Shown here piece after piece: positions 25,839-34,826 of a DNA stretch of 64,000 bases. Every line of letters begins with the position of its first letter. Position 1 is the first letter of the stretch. The notes under the pieces are model-generated. The model did no database searches and was not told the origin of the DNA. It was given only the letters and a program-made list of their open reading frames with translations. The position numbers and the translations under genes were made by a program. Origin of the DNA: Streptomyces clavifer (GTDB taxonomy: Bacteria > Actinomycetota > Actinomycetes > Streptomycetales > Streptomycetaceae); the NCBI GenBank assembly GCA_014651175.1, contig BMWJ01000011.1:1-64000 (forward strand). Reading direction: 5' to 3'.

Positions 25839-26990
25839 TCAGGACGCGGACGGTACGCAACCGGTGGACTCCCGTACGACCAGGCGTGGGCGTCCGTCCA
25901 GTACGGGCGGGGGCACGTCCTCGCCGCACCTTGCGAGCAGTGCGCGGGCGGCGGCGGCACCGACCCGCTGCACCTGCTGGTCCACGGTGGTGAGCCGTGG
26001 GTGCAGCCAGCGGCCGAGCGGCAGGTTGTCGTAGCCCACCACCGACACGTCCTCGGGCACCCGCAGTCCGCCGCGCTGGGCCGTACCGATGCCGCAGACG
26101 GCCATCGAGTCGTTGGAGAACACCAGCGCGGTCGGCCGGTCGGGCAGGGCGAGGAGCTCCTCGGTGACGGCGACGGCCGCCCGCTCCGTGAAATCGGTGT
26201 GCCGGACCGCGACGGCTCGCAGTCCCGCTCCGGCGAGCGCGTCCTCGAACGCCGTCCGGCGCAGCCCGGTGTGCACCAGCTCGGCCGGGCCCGCGATGTA
26301 CGCGAGGCGCCGGTGGCCGAGCTCCAGGAGGTGCGCCACAGCCTCACGGACACCGGCGTCCTGCTGCCCGAGGCCGACGCCGGGCACCGGGGCTGCGGGG
26401 TCCGGCGCGCCCAGCAGGACGGCGGGCAGTCCGAGGCCCCGCAGCAGGTGCGGGCGCGGGTCGTCCGCCCGTGCGTCCGTCAGTACCGCGCCGTCGATCC
26501 GGCCTTCCGCGGCCAGTCGTTCGTACAACGCGCTCTCCTGGGCCATGTCGGCGACCAGGTGGAGCAGCAGACCGTAGCCCCGGGGGGCCAGCTCCCCCTC
26601 CAGGCCCGTGATCAGTTCGCTGAAGTGCGGGTCGGCGCCGAGCACGTCGGTTGGCCGCCGGACGACCAGCGCGATCGTACGGGTGCGTGCCCGGCGCAGA
26701 GCCGACGCGGACGCGCTGGGTGACCAGCCCAGCTCGGCGGCCGCGTCCAGGACCCGGCGCCGGGTGGCCTCCGAGATCCGCCCGGTGCCGTTGACGGCCT
26801 GGGAGACCGCGGCGGTGGAGACCCCGGCCGCGGCGGCCACGGCCTTGATCGTGGGCCGGGCGGCTCCCTCGGAACCCGCCCGGGCCCCCTGCCTGGCGGA
26901 GGGGACCCCGTCAGGGCGCGCGGCCGGGGCACCGGGCCCCTGCGACGCGCCCGCGACGTCCTCGGGATGTCCCTCGATACGTGCCTTCAC
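25839..26990 (-). CDS. LacI-family transcriptional repressor
   Basis: A 383-aa repressor. The HTH TIKAVAAAAGVSTAAVSQAVNG starts near residue 47, after an unusual Gly/Pro/Ala-rich extension; the periplasmic-binding-like sensor fills the rest and ends VVRESTGCVPSAS. Its GTG overlaps the stop of the upstream permease (GTGA), so it is co-transcribed with the importer it should control. The perfect TTAACCA-TG-TGGTTAA operator before the binding-protein gene (30118-30133) is the likely target, relieved by an oligosaccharide. The long N-terminal extension is odd; an internal start closer to the HTH cannot be excluded, but the overlap supports GTG 26990. Confidence 0.88.
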   Translation of the reverse strand: MKARIEGHPEDVAGASQGPGAPAARPDGVPSARQGARAGSEGAARPTIKAVAAAAGVSTAAVSQAVNGTGRISEATRRRVLDAAAELGWSPSASASALRRARTRTIALVVRRPTDVLGADPHFSELITGLEGELAPRGYGLLLHLVADMAQESALYERLAAEGRIDGAVLTDARADDPRPHLLRGLGLPAVLLGAPDPAAPVPGVGLGQQDAGVREAVAHLLELGHRRLAYIAGPAELVHTGLRRTAFEDALAGAGLRAVAVRHTDFTERAAVAVTEELLALPDRPTALVFSNDSMAVCGIGTAQRGGLRVPEDVSVVGYDNLPLGRWLHPRLTTVDQQVQRVGAAAARALLARCGEDVPPPVLDGRPRLVVRESTGCVPSAS

Positions 26991-27814
26991 ATCTTCACCG
27001 CCCCGCTGACGAGAGCCTGTTGCATGCGCTTCTGGAGCACCGTGTACACCACCCAGACCGGGACCAGGGTCAGTACCGTGCCCGCGGTCAGAATGCCGTA
27101 GTCGGTGCCGGTCAGGGACTTCAGGGTGGGCAGGGCCACCTGCACGGTGCGCTGTTCGGGGTCCGGGCCGACGATGACGAGCGAGTAGAGGTACTCGTTC
27201 CAGAAGGTCAGGAAGTTCAGCAGGAGGATCGTCGCGATGCCGGGCACGCACATGGGCGTGTAGATGTGCCGCAGGACCGCGAAGGTGGAGGCGCCGTCCA
27301 GGCGGGCCGCCTCCTCCATCTCGTGCGGGATGGTCCGCATGAACTGCACCAGGATCACGACCGAGAGCGGCATCGCCGTGGCCGGCAGGAACAGCACCAT
27401 GAAGGCCCGGGTGTGGAACAGCCCGGTCGCCGCGGCGAGCAGGAACGTGGGGAACAGTGCGGCGAACGTCGGGACCAGGAATCCCAGCGAGAACACCCGT
27501 TCCACGAACGCGCCGAGACGTCCCTCGGTCCGCGCGATCGCGAAGGCCGCCGGAATGGCCAGTGCCAGGGTGAGAGCCAGCGCGAGCACCGTGACCAGCA
27601 CCGAGTTGACGATGGCCGGGCCCAGGTCGGCGGAGGTGAACGCCTCCCCGAAATTGTTCAGGGACAGGGAGGTCGGCAGGGAGAACGGGCTCCCGAAGAT
27701 CTGGTCGTTCGTCTTGAACGCCGAGACCAGCAGGTAGTAGAGGGGGACCACCAGCAGTGCCGCGTACAGCCACGCGAGGATGTGGGCCGGCAGCCAGGAC
27801 CTTCCGAACTTCAT
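26987..27814 (-). CDS. Carbohydrate ABC transporter permease (MalG type)
   Basis: A 275-aa inner-membrane permease with six predicted spans. The EAA loop EEAARLDGASTFAVLRHIYTP, which docks on the ATPase, is in place near residues 180-200. With the neighbouring MalF-type permease it forms the channel of a CUT1 sugar importer. ATG 27814 has GGAG 7 nt upstream; the frame opens at 27850 but without a ribosome site. No ATPase gene is in the operon, as is usual in Streptomyces, where the shared MsiK-type ATPase serves many CUT1 systems (general knowledge). Confidence 0.9.
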   Translation of the reverse strand: MKFGRSWLPAHILAWLYAALLVVPLYYLLVSAFKTNDQIFGSPFSLPTSLSLNNFGEAFTSADLGPAIVNSVLVTVLALALTLALAIPAAFAIARTEGRLGAFVERVFSLGFLVPTFAALFPTFLLAAATGLFHTRAFMVLFLPATAMPLSVVILVQFMRTIPHEMEEAARLDGASTFAVLRHIYTPMCVPGIATILLLNFLTFWNEYLYSLVIVGPDPEQRTVQVALPTLKSLTGTDYGILTAGTVLTLVPVWVVYTVLQKRMQQALVSGAVKM

Positions 27815-27827
27815 GGGACCGCTCCGA

Positions 27828-28769
27828 TCAGTAGTTCTGGCGGAAGACACGACGGATGGTCAGCAGCCCGGCCAGACCGACCAGGAACAGGACCACACCG
27901 ACGGTCTGGCTGTAGCCCAGGTCGGCCGCGATGAACGCCTTCTGGTACACGAGGAAGGACAACGTTGTCGAGGAGCTTCCCGGGCCGCCCTGCGTCAGCA
28001 GCAGCACGTTCTGCGCGGAACCGAACAGGGTCCACAGGAACTGGAGCATCGTCACGACGCCGACGAAGTCCCGGATGACGGGGAAGTGGATGCGCCACAT
28101 GGCGCGCCAGTGTCCGGCGCCGTCCAGCTGGGCGGCCTCACCGATCTCGTCCGGCACGCTCCCCAGCCGGGCGGCGAACAGCACGGCCGTGAAGCCGATG
28201 CCGCTCCACACGTCCAGGACGATCAGGCAGTACAGGGCGGTGGACGGCGAGGCGAGCCAGGCGTCGGTCAGCGAACCCAGCCCGACCTTCTCGAGACCGC
28301 CGTTGAGCAGGCCGTCCGGCGAGAGGACCGCGTAGAAGACCATCGCCTTGGCCGGGGTGGAGATCAGGCCCGGGATGAAGAGCAGGTACCGCAGGACGCG
28401 GTGGCCCGGCGGCTTCTGCGCGACGTAGTACCCGAGCATGTACGCGCACACGATCATCAGGGGCAGCGCGACCACGAGCTGGACGGCGGTGTTCTCCACC
28501 GCGTCCCAGAACACCGGGTCGTCCAGGACGGCGCGGACGTTGCCGGAACCGGCGAACGACACCGGCTGGAGCATGCCCGGCCAGTGCAGGGCGGCGATGA
28601 CGAAGATGGCGACCAGCGGGCCGACCATGAAGACGAGGTACCAGACCAGGGCCGGTACGGCCAGGACGACCCCGCCCTGCTTGCGGCGCACGGGGGCGGC
28701 GGGGGAGGGCGACGGGGGGTCCGGCCGGCGGACCGGGGCGCCGCCCGGGGCGGACGAGAGCAACGTCAT
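27828..28769 (-). CDS. Sugar ABC transporter permease (MalF type)
   Basis: A 313-aa permease with a Pro-rich cytoplasmic front (PDPPSPSPAAPVRRKQGG), six or so hydrophobic helices, and the EAA loop GEAAQLDGAGHWRAMWRIHFP. It pairs with the permease encoded 13 nt downstream. Together with the lipoprotein at 28801-30093 it makes a CUT1-type importer, whose cargo is probably a plant-derived beta-linked oligosaccharide given the GH5-like and GH3 enzymes in the same cluster. Confidence 0.9.
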   Translation of the reverse strand: MTLLSSAPGGAPVRRPDPPSPSPAAPVRRKQGGVVLAVPALVWYLVFMVGPLVAIFVIAALHWPGMLQPVSFAGSGNVRAVLDDPVFWDAVENTAVQLVVALPLMIVCAYMLGYYVAQKPPGHRVLRYLLFIPGLISTPAKAMVFYAVLSPDGLLNGGLEKVGLGSLTDAWLASPSTALYCLIVLDVWSGIGFTAVLFAARLGSVPDEIGEAAQLDGAGHWRAMWRIHFPVIRDFVGVVTMLQFLWTLFGSAQNVLLLTQGGPGSSSTTLSFLVYQKAFIAADLGYSQTVGVVLFLVGLAGLLTIRRVFRQNY

Positions 28770-28800
28770 GAGGGACTCGCAGAGGGCTCGGGCGCGCGGA

Positions 28801-30093
28801 TCAGGCCGTGCGGTAGGCGGATTCGAGGGCGGAACGCACGGCGGCCGCGCTCGTCCCCCGGGTGAAGGCGGTGCTGGTCGCCGTGATCAGCGGCTGGGTC
28901 GCCGTCGGAGGGACGTACAGGTCGGGCAGGAGGACCTGGCCGACCCGGTCGCCGAGCTGCTGCGCCTCGGCCACCAGCGGGAACTGCTTGCTGACGGTGT
29001 CCGTCACGAGCGCCATGTCCCGCCCGCTCTCGGTGATGAAGCGCGAGACCGTCTCGGGCCGGTACATGAAGCGGAGGAACTTCTCGACCGAGGACAGCTT
29101 CTTGACGCCGTTGGGGCTGATCCAGAAGCCGATGAGGGTGTACGAGCGCATGATCGTCGGCTTGTCGTGCGAGGCGCCGAGGGCCAGCGGCCAGCCGCCG
29201 ATCGCGGTGTGCCCTGCAGGCTTCGGGGCGACCTTCGCCAGCGCCGAGGACATCGCGGACTGGATCGCCGCCGCCTCGGTGTTGTACTGCGTGGTCATCG
29301 TGTCGGAGGTCAGCCCCTGCGCCTTGTCGGCGAAGACGCCGGTGTCGCGCAGCTGGACGAAGTAGTCGATGCCTTCGCGGGCGCCCCTGCTGCCGCTGAA
29401 GTCACCGGTCGAGTAGACCTTCCTGGCCTCGTCGGGCGTGAGGAAGGTCTGGATGATCTGGGCCAGCAGTTTCTGGCCCGTCCAGTCGTTGCCGCCGACG
29501 GTGACGGGCGCGATGCCCTTGGCGCGCAGCCGGCGCGCGGCACCGATCAGCTGGTCCCCGGTGGTCGGAACGGAATCGACGCCGGCCCGCTCCAGCAGGG
29601 CCGTGTTGTAGGCGACGGGCCAGTTGGTGGCGAAGTAGGGGAAGGCCCGCAGCCGGCCCTTGCCGTCGGTCCACTCCTCCAGGGCGGCGGGCAGGACGCG
29701 CCCGCGCAGCCCCCAGTCGTCGAGATACCCCTTCACATCGACGGTGGCACCGACATCGGTCCAGGCCAGCGTCTTGTCGTAGAGATTGACCATGACCACG
29801 TCCGGCTCCTTGCGGGCCAGCCGGGAGGTCTCGTACACCTGGGGCAGATCGTCGCCGTTGACGAGGTTCTTGACCCGGAGCCCGGGGTTCTCCTCCTCGA
29901 ACGCCTTGACGGCGGCTTTGTAGGTGGGGGAGCCCGGTGCGGTGGTGCCGAGCTGGGTGTGCACGAGCAGGGTGCCGGGGTCGGAATCGGCCGAGGCGAG
30001 TGTGGAACAGCCGGACAGAGCGGGGAGTGCGGTAGCGGCGGCGAGGCCGGAGCCTGCTGCGAGGAAACCGCGCCGACTCAGGGATGAGCGCAC
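28801..30093 (-). CDS. Extracellular sugar-binding lipoprotein of an ABC importer
   Basis: A 430-aa family 1 solute-binding protein. The front MRSSLSRRGFLAAGSGLAAA has a twin-arginine pattern and is followed by the lipobox LSGC, so it is a membrane-anchored lipoprotein, probably Tat-exported. The mature part shows the usual two-lobe pattern (TLLVHTQLGTT, FEEENPG, YFATNWPVAYNT). Start is GTG 30093 with GGAG about 10 nt before. It is the first gene of the operon (binding protein, two permeases, LacI, GH5-like, GH3), directly behind the LacI-type operator at 30118-30133. Confidence 0.9.
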   Translation of the reverse strand: MRSSLSRRGFLAAGSGLAAATALPALSGCSTLASADSDPGTLLVHTQLGTTAPGSPTYKAAVKAFEEENPGLRVKNLVNGDDLPQVYETSRLARKEPDVVMVNLYDKTLAWTDVGATVDVKGYLDDWGLRGRVLPAALEEWTDGKGRLRAFPYFATNWPVAYNTALLERAGVDSVPTTGDQLIGAARRLRAKGIAPVTVGGNDWTGQKLLAQIIQTFLTPDEARKVYSTGDFSGSRGAREGIDYFVQLRDTGVFADKAQGLTSDTMTTQYNTEAAAIQSAMSSALAKVAPKPAGHTAIGGWPLALGASHDKPTIMRSYTLIGFWISPNGVKKLSSVEKFLRFMYRPETVSRFITESGRDMALVTDTVSKQFPLVAEAQQLGDRVGQVLLPDLYVPPTATQPLITATSTAFTRGTSAAAVRSALESAYRTA

Positions 30094-30117
30094 AGCGGGA
30101 TGTCTCCAACCAGGACG

Positions 30118-30133
30118 TTAACCATGTGGTTAA
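30118..30133. promoter_or_regulatory. LacI-type operator of the GH5/GH3 sugar operon
   Basis: TTAACCA-TG-TGGTTAA is a perfect 7-bp inverted repeat with 2-nt centre, 25 nt upstream of the binding-protein start. It fits the size and symmetry of LacI-family operators, and a LacI gene lies in the same operon. Confidence 0.8.
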
Positions 30134-30658
30134 TCGATGTACCAGTGGGCTGCGAGAAACTTAGGGGCACTTCCCGGAGTGGTCAACCCCTGGTTGCACA
30201 TGTCGAAAACACGGACATCTCGGGCCTGTTGGTGTGGAAGGGGAGCCCCGGTTCGATCCGGCTCCGGGCGGGCGGGGGCTTCGGTGATGCGTGGAGCGGG
30301 TCGGTCCGGTGCGGCCGCCGGCGAGTTCGCGGCGCCGCTGTGGCGGGGGTGGACCGGTGTGCCCCGCTGTTCGGCGGCCTTCCCGGGGTCGGCGTACCTG
30401 GCCTTCCGAAGGCGGCGGCCGCTGCGCGGCGCGCGTGGGCCGTCCCTCTTCGGCGCACCGGCCCGGGTGAGGCGGACCGGGTCAAGTCCGTTCGCTCCAG
30501 GTGCGGTTCGTGCCCTGCGTGTGGGGTGCCGGCCGTCCGGCTCCGCGACTGCCCGCCGCGCCCCGTCAGGCCCTCCGTGTCCTGGGAGGGGTGCTACCGG
30601 CCCTCGCGCGCCCGGGGGCGCCTCCTGATTTCCCCGGGGGTACTGGTCACCGGGCACC

Positions 30659-30677
30659 TAAGGTTAGGCTAGCCTAA
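30659..30677 (+). promoter_or_regulatory. Iron box (DmdR1/IdeR-type) overlapping the promoter of the siderophore importer
   Basis: TAAGGTTAGGCTAGCCTAA matches the reported 19-bp iron box TTAGGTTAGGCTCACCTAA at 16 of 19 positions and contains a perfect 14-bp palindrome (30664-30677). It ends 5 nt before the ATG of the importer ATPase, so iron-loaded DmdR should block the promoter. Confidence 0.85.
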
Positions 30678-30682
30678 ACCGC

Positions 30683-31582
30683 ATGAGAGCTGGTGAGAGC
30701 ACTTCCGGTGCTTCGGATGCCCTGGTGGCTACCGGTGTGCCACGTACGCGTGGCCACGGACTGTCCGCCGACGGGGTGAGCGTGTCGTACGGCCGGGTCG
30801 ACGTCGTGCACGAGGCGGCCATCGCCCTGCGGCCCGCCGAGGTGACCGTCCTCGTCGGCCCCAACGGCAGTGGGAAGTCGACGCTGTTGCGGACGCTGGC
30901 CCGCCTGCAGGCCGCGCGCACGGGTTCGCTCACCGTCGACGCGGGGACGGACGAGGCCACGGACGGGTTCGCGCTCGGCGCCCGTGAGTTCGCGCAGCGC
31001 GTCGCGCTGCTGACGCAGTCCCGGTCCACGCCGGGCGGGCTCACCGTCCGGGACGTGGTCGACTTCGGCCGCTACCCCTACCGGGGCCGTTGGGGCCGCC
31101 CCGACCCGCGCGGCACCGCCGCCGTCGACCGGGCGCTCGGCCTCACCGGTGTCACCGACCTCGCCGGGCGAGGCGTCGACCAGCTCTCCGGCGGCCAGCT
31201 CCAGCGCGTATGGCTCGCCAGCTGCCTCGCGCAGGAGACAGGCGTCCTGCTCCTCGACGAGCCGACCACCTACCTCGATCTGCGCTATCAGGTGGAACTC
31301 CTGGACCTGATACGCGATCTGGCCGACGACCACGGAATCGCCGTGGGCGTCGTCCTCCACGACCTCGACCAGGCGGCGGCAGTCGCCGACCGGGTCGCAC
31401 TGCTGCACGCGGGACGCATCGTCGCCGACGGTGTGCCCGAAGACGTGTTCACGCCGGAGCTGCTGTCGGATGTCTACGGCATTCGCATCGACATCGGCAC
31501 CGATCCCTCGACCGGCCGTCTGCGCACCCGCGCGATCGGCAGACACCACTCCAGATCCGAAAGGCTCAGTACCTCCTCATGA
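30683..31582 (+). CDS. Iron-siderophore ABC transporter ATP-binding protein (FecE/FepC type)
   Basis: A 299-aa ATPase with Walker A GPNGSGKST (about residues 61-69), Q-loop LTQSRS, signature LSGGQLQRV, Walker B LLLDEPTTYLD and switch His in VVLHDLDQA. It powers ferric-siderophore uptake through the fused permease at 32569. No ribosome site precedes ATG 30683; a -10-like TAGCCT (30670-30675) inside the iron box would start transcription at the ATG, so the mRNA is probably leaderless. It heads an ATPase-lipoprotein-permease operon, an unusual order because the ATPase is usually last. ATGA overlap with the next gene. Confidence 0.92.
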   Translation: MRAGESTSGASDALVATGVPRTRGHGLSADGVSVSYGRVDVVHEAAIALRPAEVTVLVGPNGSGKSTLLRTLARLQAARTGSLTVDAGTDEATDGFALGAREFAQRVALLTQSRSTPGGLTVRDVVDFGRYPYRGRWGRPDPRGTAAVDRALGLTGVTDLAGRGVDQLSGGQLQRVWLASCLAQETGVLLLDEPTTYLDLRYQVELLDLIRDLADDHGIAVGVVLHDLDQAAAVADRVALLHAGRIVADGVPEDVFTPELLSDVYGIRIDIGTDPSTGRLRTRAIGRHHSRSERLSTSS

Positions 31583-32562
31583 GACGCCACCTCCTCACCA
31601 CGGCCGCCGTCGCCGTCGCCGCCCTCTCCCTGGCCGCATGCGGAACCACAGAGCCTTCCTCCGACGACTCCGCGGCTTCCGACAAGCCCGCCGAGAAGAT
31701 CACCCTCACCGACGCCACCGGCACGAAGGTGACGCTCGACGGCCCCGCCAAGAAGGTGGTCGCCACCGAGTGGAACGTGGTCGAGGACCTGATCACCCTC
31801 GGCGTCGCCCCCGTCGGCGTCGCGGACGTGAAGGGCTACACCGCGTGGAACACCGCGGCCCCGCTCACCGGTGACCCCAAGGACATCGGGACCCGTGGCG
31901 AGCCGAGCATCGACACCGTCGCGGCCCTCGCTCCCGATCTCGTCGTCGCCACCAGCGACCTCTCGCCCGCCGTGGTGAAGCAGCTCCGCAAGGTCGCCCC
32001 CGTCCTGGAGATCACGGCGGCCGACGCCGCCGACCAGATCGGCACGATGAACGAGGGCCTCGACCTCATCGCGAAGGCCACCGGTACGACGGCCCAGGCC
32101 GACGCCGCCAAGAAGGACTTCGAGGCGAGTGTCGCCGAGGGCAAGAAGGCCCTCGAGGACGCCGGTCTCGGCGGTGCCGAAATCGCTTCCGCCGACGGCT
32201 ACGTGGCGTCCAACCAGGTCTCCATCCGCGCCTACACCAGCGGCTCCCTCCTGGGTGCCGTCAACGAGAAGCTCGGCCTGAAGAACGCCTGGACCGTCAA
32301 GGGCGACGAGAGCTACGGCCTCGCCACCACCGACGTCGAAGGCCTCACCGGCCTCGGCGACGTGCACTTCCCGTACGTCGCGAACGACGCCGACGGTGAC
32401 GCGTTCACCGGTCCCCTCGCGAAGAACGCCGTCTGGAAGTCGCTTCCCTTCGTCAAGGCGGGCAACGTGCACCGGCTGCCCGACGGCGTCTGGATGTTCG
32501 GTGGCCCCCGCTCGATGGAGGCGTACATCGACTCCCTCGTCGACGCCCTGACGAAGAAGTAG
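31579..32562 (+). CDS. Iron-siderophore-binding lipoprotein (FecB/FepB type)
   Basis: A 327-aa substrate-binding lipoprotein: signal peptide MRRHLLTTAAVAVAALSLAAC with lipobox, then a Periplas_BP_2 (class III, FhuD-like) fold with ALAPDLVVATSD and a long connecting helix around LDLIAKATGTTAQADAAKK. It should bind a ferric siderophore outside the membrane and hand it to the fused permease. ATG overlaps the ATPase stop (ATGA). Iron regulation comes from the box at 30659. No siderophore synthesis genes are in the window, so it may take up a siderophore made elsewhere in the genome or by other species. Confidence 0.92.
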   Translation: MRRHLLTTAAVAVAALSLAACGTTEPSSDDSAASDKPAEKITLTDATGTKVTLDGPAKKVVATEWNVVEDLITLGVAPVGVADVKGYTAWNTAAPLTGDPKDIGTRGEPSIDTVAALAPDLVVATSDLSPAVVKQLRKVAPVLEITAADAADQIGTMNEGLDLIAKATGTTAQADAAKKDFEASVAEGKKALEDAGLGGAEIASADGYVASNQVSIRAYTSGSLLGAVNEKLGLKNAWTVKGDESYGLATTDVEGLTGLGDVHFPYVANDADGDAFTGPLAKNAVWKSLPFVKAGNVHRLPDGVWMFGGPRSMEAYIDSLVDALTKK

Positions 32563-32568
32563 CCGGCC

Positions 32569-34635
32569 GTGGCCGTCATCGACAAGACCGCGGTCGGCCG
32601 TGACCGCACCGCCGCGGCCACGACGGGCGCGGTCGCCGTGACGGCCACGCTCGTGCTGCTGGTCGCGGTACTCGCAGCCGTCGACATCACCCAGGGCACC
32701 GCCGACGTCGGTGCGTCGGAGGTCTGGAGCGCGCTCACCGGCAACGCCGGCGCCGCGGACTCCTCCGTCGTCGTCGCGTCCCGGCTTCCGAGGATGGCCG
32801 CCGCCATCCTCGTCGGCCTGGCCCTCGGCATGGCGGGCGCCGCCCTTCAGGCGGTCAGCCGGAACGTGCTCGCCTCGCCGGACACCCTCGCCGTGAACGC
32901 CGGCTCCTATCTGGCGCTCGGCGTGGTCGCCGTGACCGGAACCACCCTTCCCCTCCTCGCCTCGTCCGGTGCGGCCTTCGCCGGAGGACTCGCCGCCGCG
33001 GCGGTCGTGCTCGGACTGTCCGGGCTCGGCAAGGGCACCGTCAGGCTGGTCCTCGCGGGCAGCGCGCTCGCGCTGGGGCTGGGCGCCGTGACCGAGGCGC
33101 TGCTGCTCCTCTACCCCCAGCGGACCGAAGGTCTCTACCGGTGGGGCCAGGGAGGCGTCGGCCAGAACGGCTTCGACGGGGTCGTCCAGATGGCGCCGGT
33201 CGTCGCCCTCGGCTTTGCCGGGCTGATGCTCGTCGCCCGCCGCGTCGACGCGCTGGCCCTGGGCGACGACGCCGCCCGGGGACTGGGCGTACCCGTGCGG
33301 GGGACCCGGATCACCACCGTCGTCCTCGCCACCCTGCTCGCCGCTGCGGCCGTCACGCTCGCCGGTCCGATCGGCTTCGTGGGCCTCTGCGCACCCGCGC
33401 TCGTACGCCCCCTCACCCGCCGGTTCCGGGGGCTCGTCCGGTCCCGGGTGAACCTGCCGGTCGCCGGCCTCGTGGGCGCGGCACTCGTCCTGGGCTCTGA
33501 CGTACTGCTACGGGCGATCGTCCCCGCCGACACGGCCGTGGAGGTGCCGACCGGAGTCGTCACGACCGTCGTCGGCGGTGTGTTCCTCGTCGTGATGGCG
33601 CTGCGCACCCGGGACACCGCCGCCGCGGACGCACCGGACCGCCTGCGGATCCCGGGTCGGACCGCGTTCCTCACCACCGTGATCGTCCTCGCCGTCGTCC
33701 TCGTCGGTGTGATGATCGCGGCCGTGCTCCTCGGAGACTCGAAACTACTGCTCGGCGATGTCGTGAACTGGGCACAGGGCCGGGCCGGAAGGGTCGTCAC
33801 CTTCGTTCTGGACACCCGAGTTCCCCGGGTCACGGCCGCACTCCTCGCGGGTGCGGCGCTGGCCCTGTCGGGCACCCTGGTGCAGGCCGTGACGCGCAAC
33901 CCGCTCGCGGAACCGGGTGTCCTGGGCGTCTCGGGGGGCGCCGGCCTCGGCGCCGTCCTGCTCGTCACCACCGTGCAGTCACCTGGCTCGTGGGAGGTCG
34001 CGGGGGCGGCGTTCGGCGGGGCGGCCGTCGCCGCGTCGATCGTCTTCGGCCTGGCCGCGCGGGGCGGATTCCGGCAGAACGGGCTGGTCCTGCTCGGGGT
34101 GGGGGTGTCCGCCACCGCGGCGGCGCTGATCAGCCTGGTCATCGTGCTCAGCGACCCGTTCGACACGACGAAGGCCCTCACCTGGCTGTCCGGGTCGACG
34201 TACGGGCGGAACATGCCCGACGTGCTGCCGGTCGCGGCGGTGCTCGCCGCCGGCGCGGCCCTGGCGGTGGTGCGTCGCCGGGAACTGGACCTCGTCGCCC
34301 TCGACGAGGACACCCCGAGGCTCCTCGGCCTCGGTCTCACCCGGGCGCGCCTCGGCTTCCTGGTGGTCGCCGTCCTGCTCAGCGCCACCGCAGTGGCTGC
34401 GGCGGGCACCATCGGCTTCGTCGGTCTGGTGGCCCCCCACGCGGCACGCGCCCTCGTCGGCCGCCGGCACGCACGGGTGGTCCCGGTCTCGCTCCTGCTC
34501 GGTGCCGTGCTGGTCTGCTTCGCGGACCTCGTCGGCCGTACGGTGATCGCCCCGGCCCAGCTCGGTGCCGGACTGATGACGGCCGTCATCGGCGCCCCGT
34601 ACTTCGTGTACCTGCTGGTCCGCACGCGCCGCTGA
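32569..34635 (+). CDS. Fused double FecCD-type siderophore permease
   Basis: A 688-aa membrane protein made of two FecCD permease halves in tandem, each about 330 aa with roughly ten helices. Each half has the LPR(M/V)xAAxLxGxAL-type entry (RLPRMAAAILVGLALG; RVPRVTAALLAGAALA) and the coupling segment (GPIGFVGLCAPALVRPL; GTIGFVGLVAPHAARAL). One chain thus replaces the FepD/FepG pair. Start GTG 32569 is 6 nt after the lipoprotein stop. It completes the iron importer with the ATPase at 30683 and lipoprotein at 31579. Such fusions (FhuB style) are known. Confidence 0.92.
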   Translation: MAVIDKTAVGRDRTAAATTGAVAVTATLVLLVAVLAAVDITQGTADVGASEVWSALTGNAGAADSSVVVASRLPRMAAAILVGLALGMAGAALQAVSRNVLASPDTLAVNAGSYLALGVVAVTGTTLPLLASSGAAFAGGLAAAAVVLGLSGLGKGTVRLVLAGSALALGLGAVTEALLLLYPQRTEGLYRWGQGGVGQNGFDGVVQMAPVVALGFAGLMLVARRVDALALGDDAARGLGVPVRGTRITTVVLATLLAAAAVTLAGPIGFVGLCAPALVRPLTRRFRGLVRSRVNLPVAGLVGAALVLGSDVLLRAIVPADTAVEVPTGVVTTVVGGVFLVVMALRTRDTAAADAPDRLRIPGRTAFLTTVIVLAVVLVGVMIAAVLLGDSKLLLGDVVNWAQGRAGRVVTFVLDTRVPRVTAALLAGAALALSGTLVQAVTRNPLAEPGVLGVSGGAGLGAVLLVTTVQSPGSWEVAGAAFGGAAVAASIVFGLAARGGFRQNGLVLLGVGVSATAAALISLVIVLSDPFDTTKALTWLSGSTYGRNMPDVLPVAAVLAAGAALAVVRRRELDLVALDEDTPRLLGLGLTRARLGFLVVAVLLSATAVAAAGTIGFVGLVAPHAARALVGRRHARVVPVSLLLGAVLVCFADLVGRTVIAPAQLGAGLMTAVIGAPYFVYLLVRTRR

Positions 34636-34788
34636 CGCGCGGGCGGGTCCTCGGTCACCGGACCGCGGGCCCGCCCCGCCCGAACGCGGCCGCGGGACAC
34701 CACGTCATCCCGCAGACCTGCCATGAACTGCGGCCGAACGCCCGGTAGTCCGCGGCCCTCTTACCTACGCCGCTTCCTGCGCATAGCA

Positions 34789-34809
34789 TGCAATAACTTA
34801 AGTGTTGCA
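34789..34809 (+). promoter_or_regulatory. Nur-like metal-regulator half sites before the nickel-type importer
   Basis: TGCAA (34789-34793) and TTGCA (34805-34809) flank the perfect palindrome ACTTAAGT (34796-34803), in an AT-rich patch ending at the ribosome site AGGAGAGG. The Nur half sites as I recall them are tGCaa and ttGCA, but with a 5-nt gap; here the gap is 11 nt. It may be a Nur or other metal-repressor site. Confidence 0.5.
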
Positions 34810-34826
34810 GGAGAGGCGTGAGGTAT

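Larger units (their letters stand above)
30094..30682. other. Divergent intergenic region between sugar and iron importers
   Basis: 589 nt with a LacI-type operator at the left end and an iron box at the right end. The middle (about 30200-30640) shows no supported gene: its open frames are Arg/Pro/Gly-rich in all directions and have no ribosome site. A weak CAACC-CCT-GGTTG repeat at 30184-30196 might be an auxiliary operator. Confidence 0.6.

Noticed and set aside
23082-25993. Long plus-strand frames (up to 557 codons) opposite the GH3 and GH5-like genes
   Set aside because: They are antisense shadows of well-supported glycosidases with active-site motifs.
26991-27773. A 644-codon reading frame joining the LacI gene to upstream sequence
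   Set aside because: The upstream part is antiphase to a clear permease gene; the LacI start is set by the GTGA overlap.
30243-30270. tRNA T-arm-like sequence (CCCCGGTTCGATCCGG)
   Set aside because: No anticodon arm, D arm or CCA-adjacent acceptor stem can be drawn around it.
30130-30657. A 175-codon minus-strand ORF in the divergent region
   Set aside because: It would cover both operators, has low-complexity sequence and no ribosome site.
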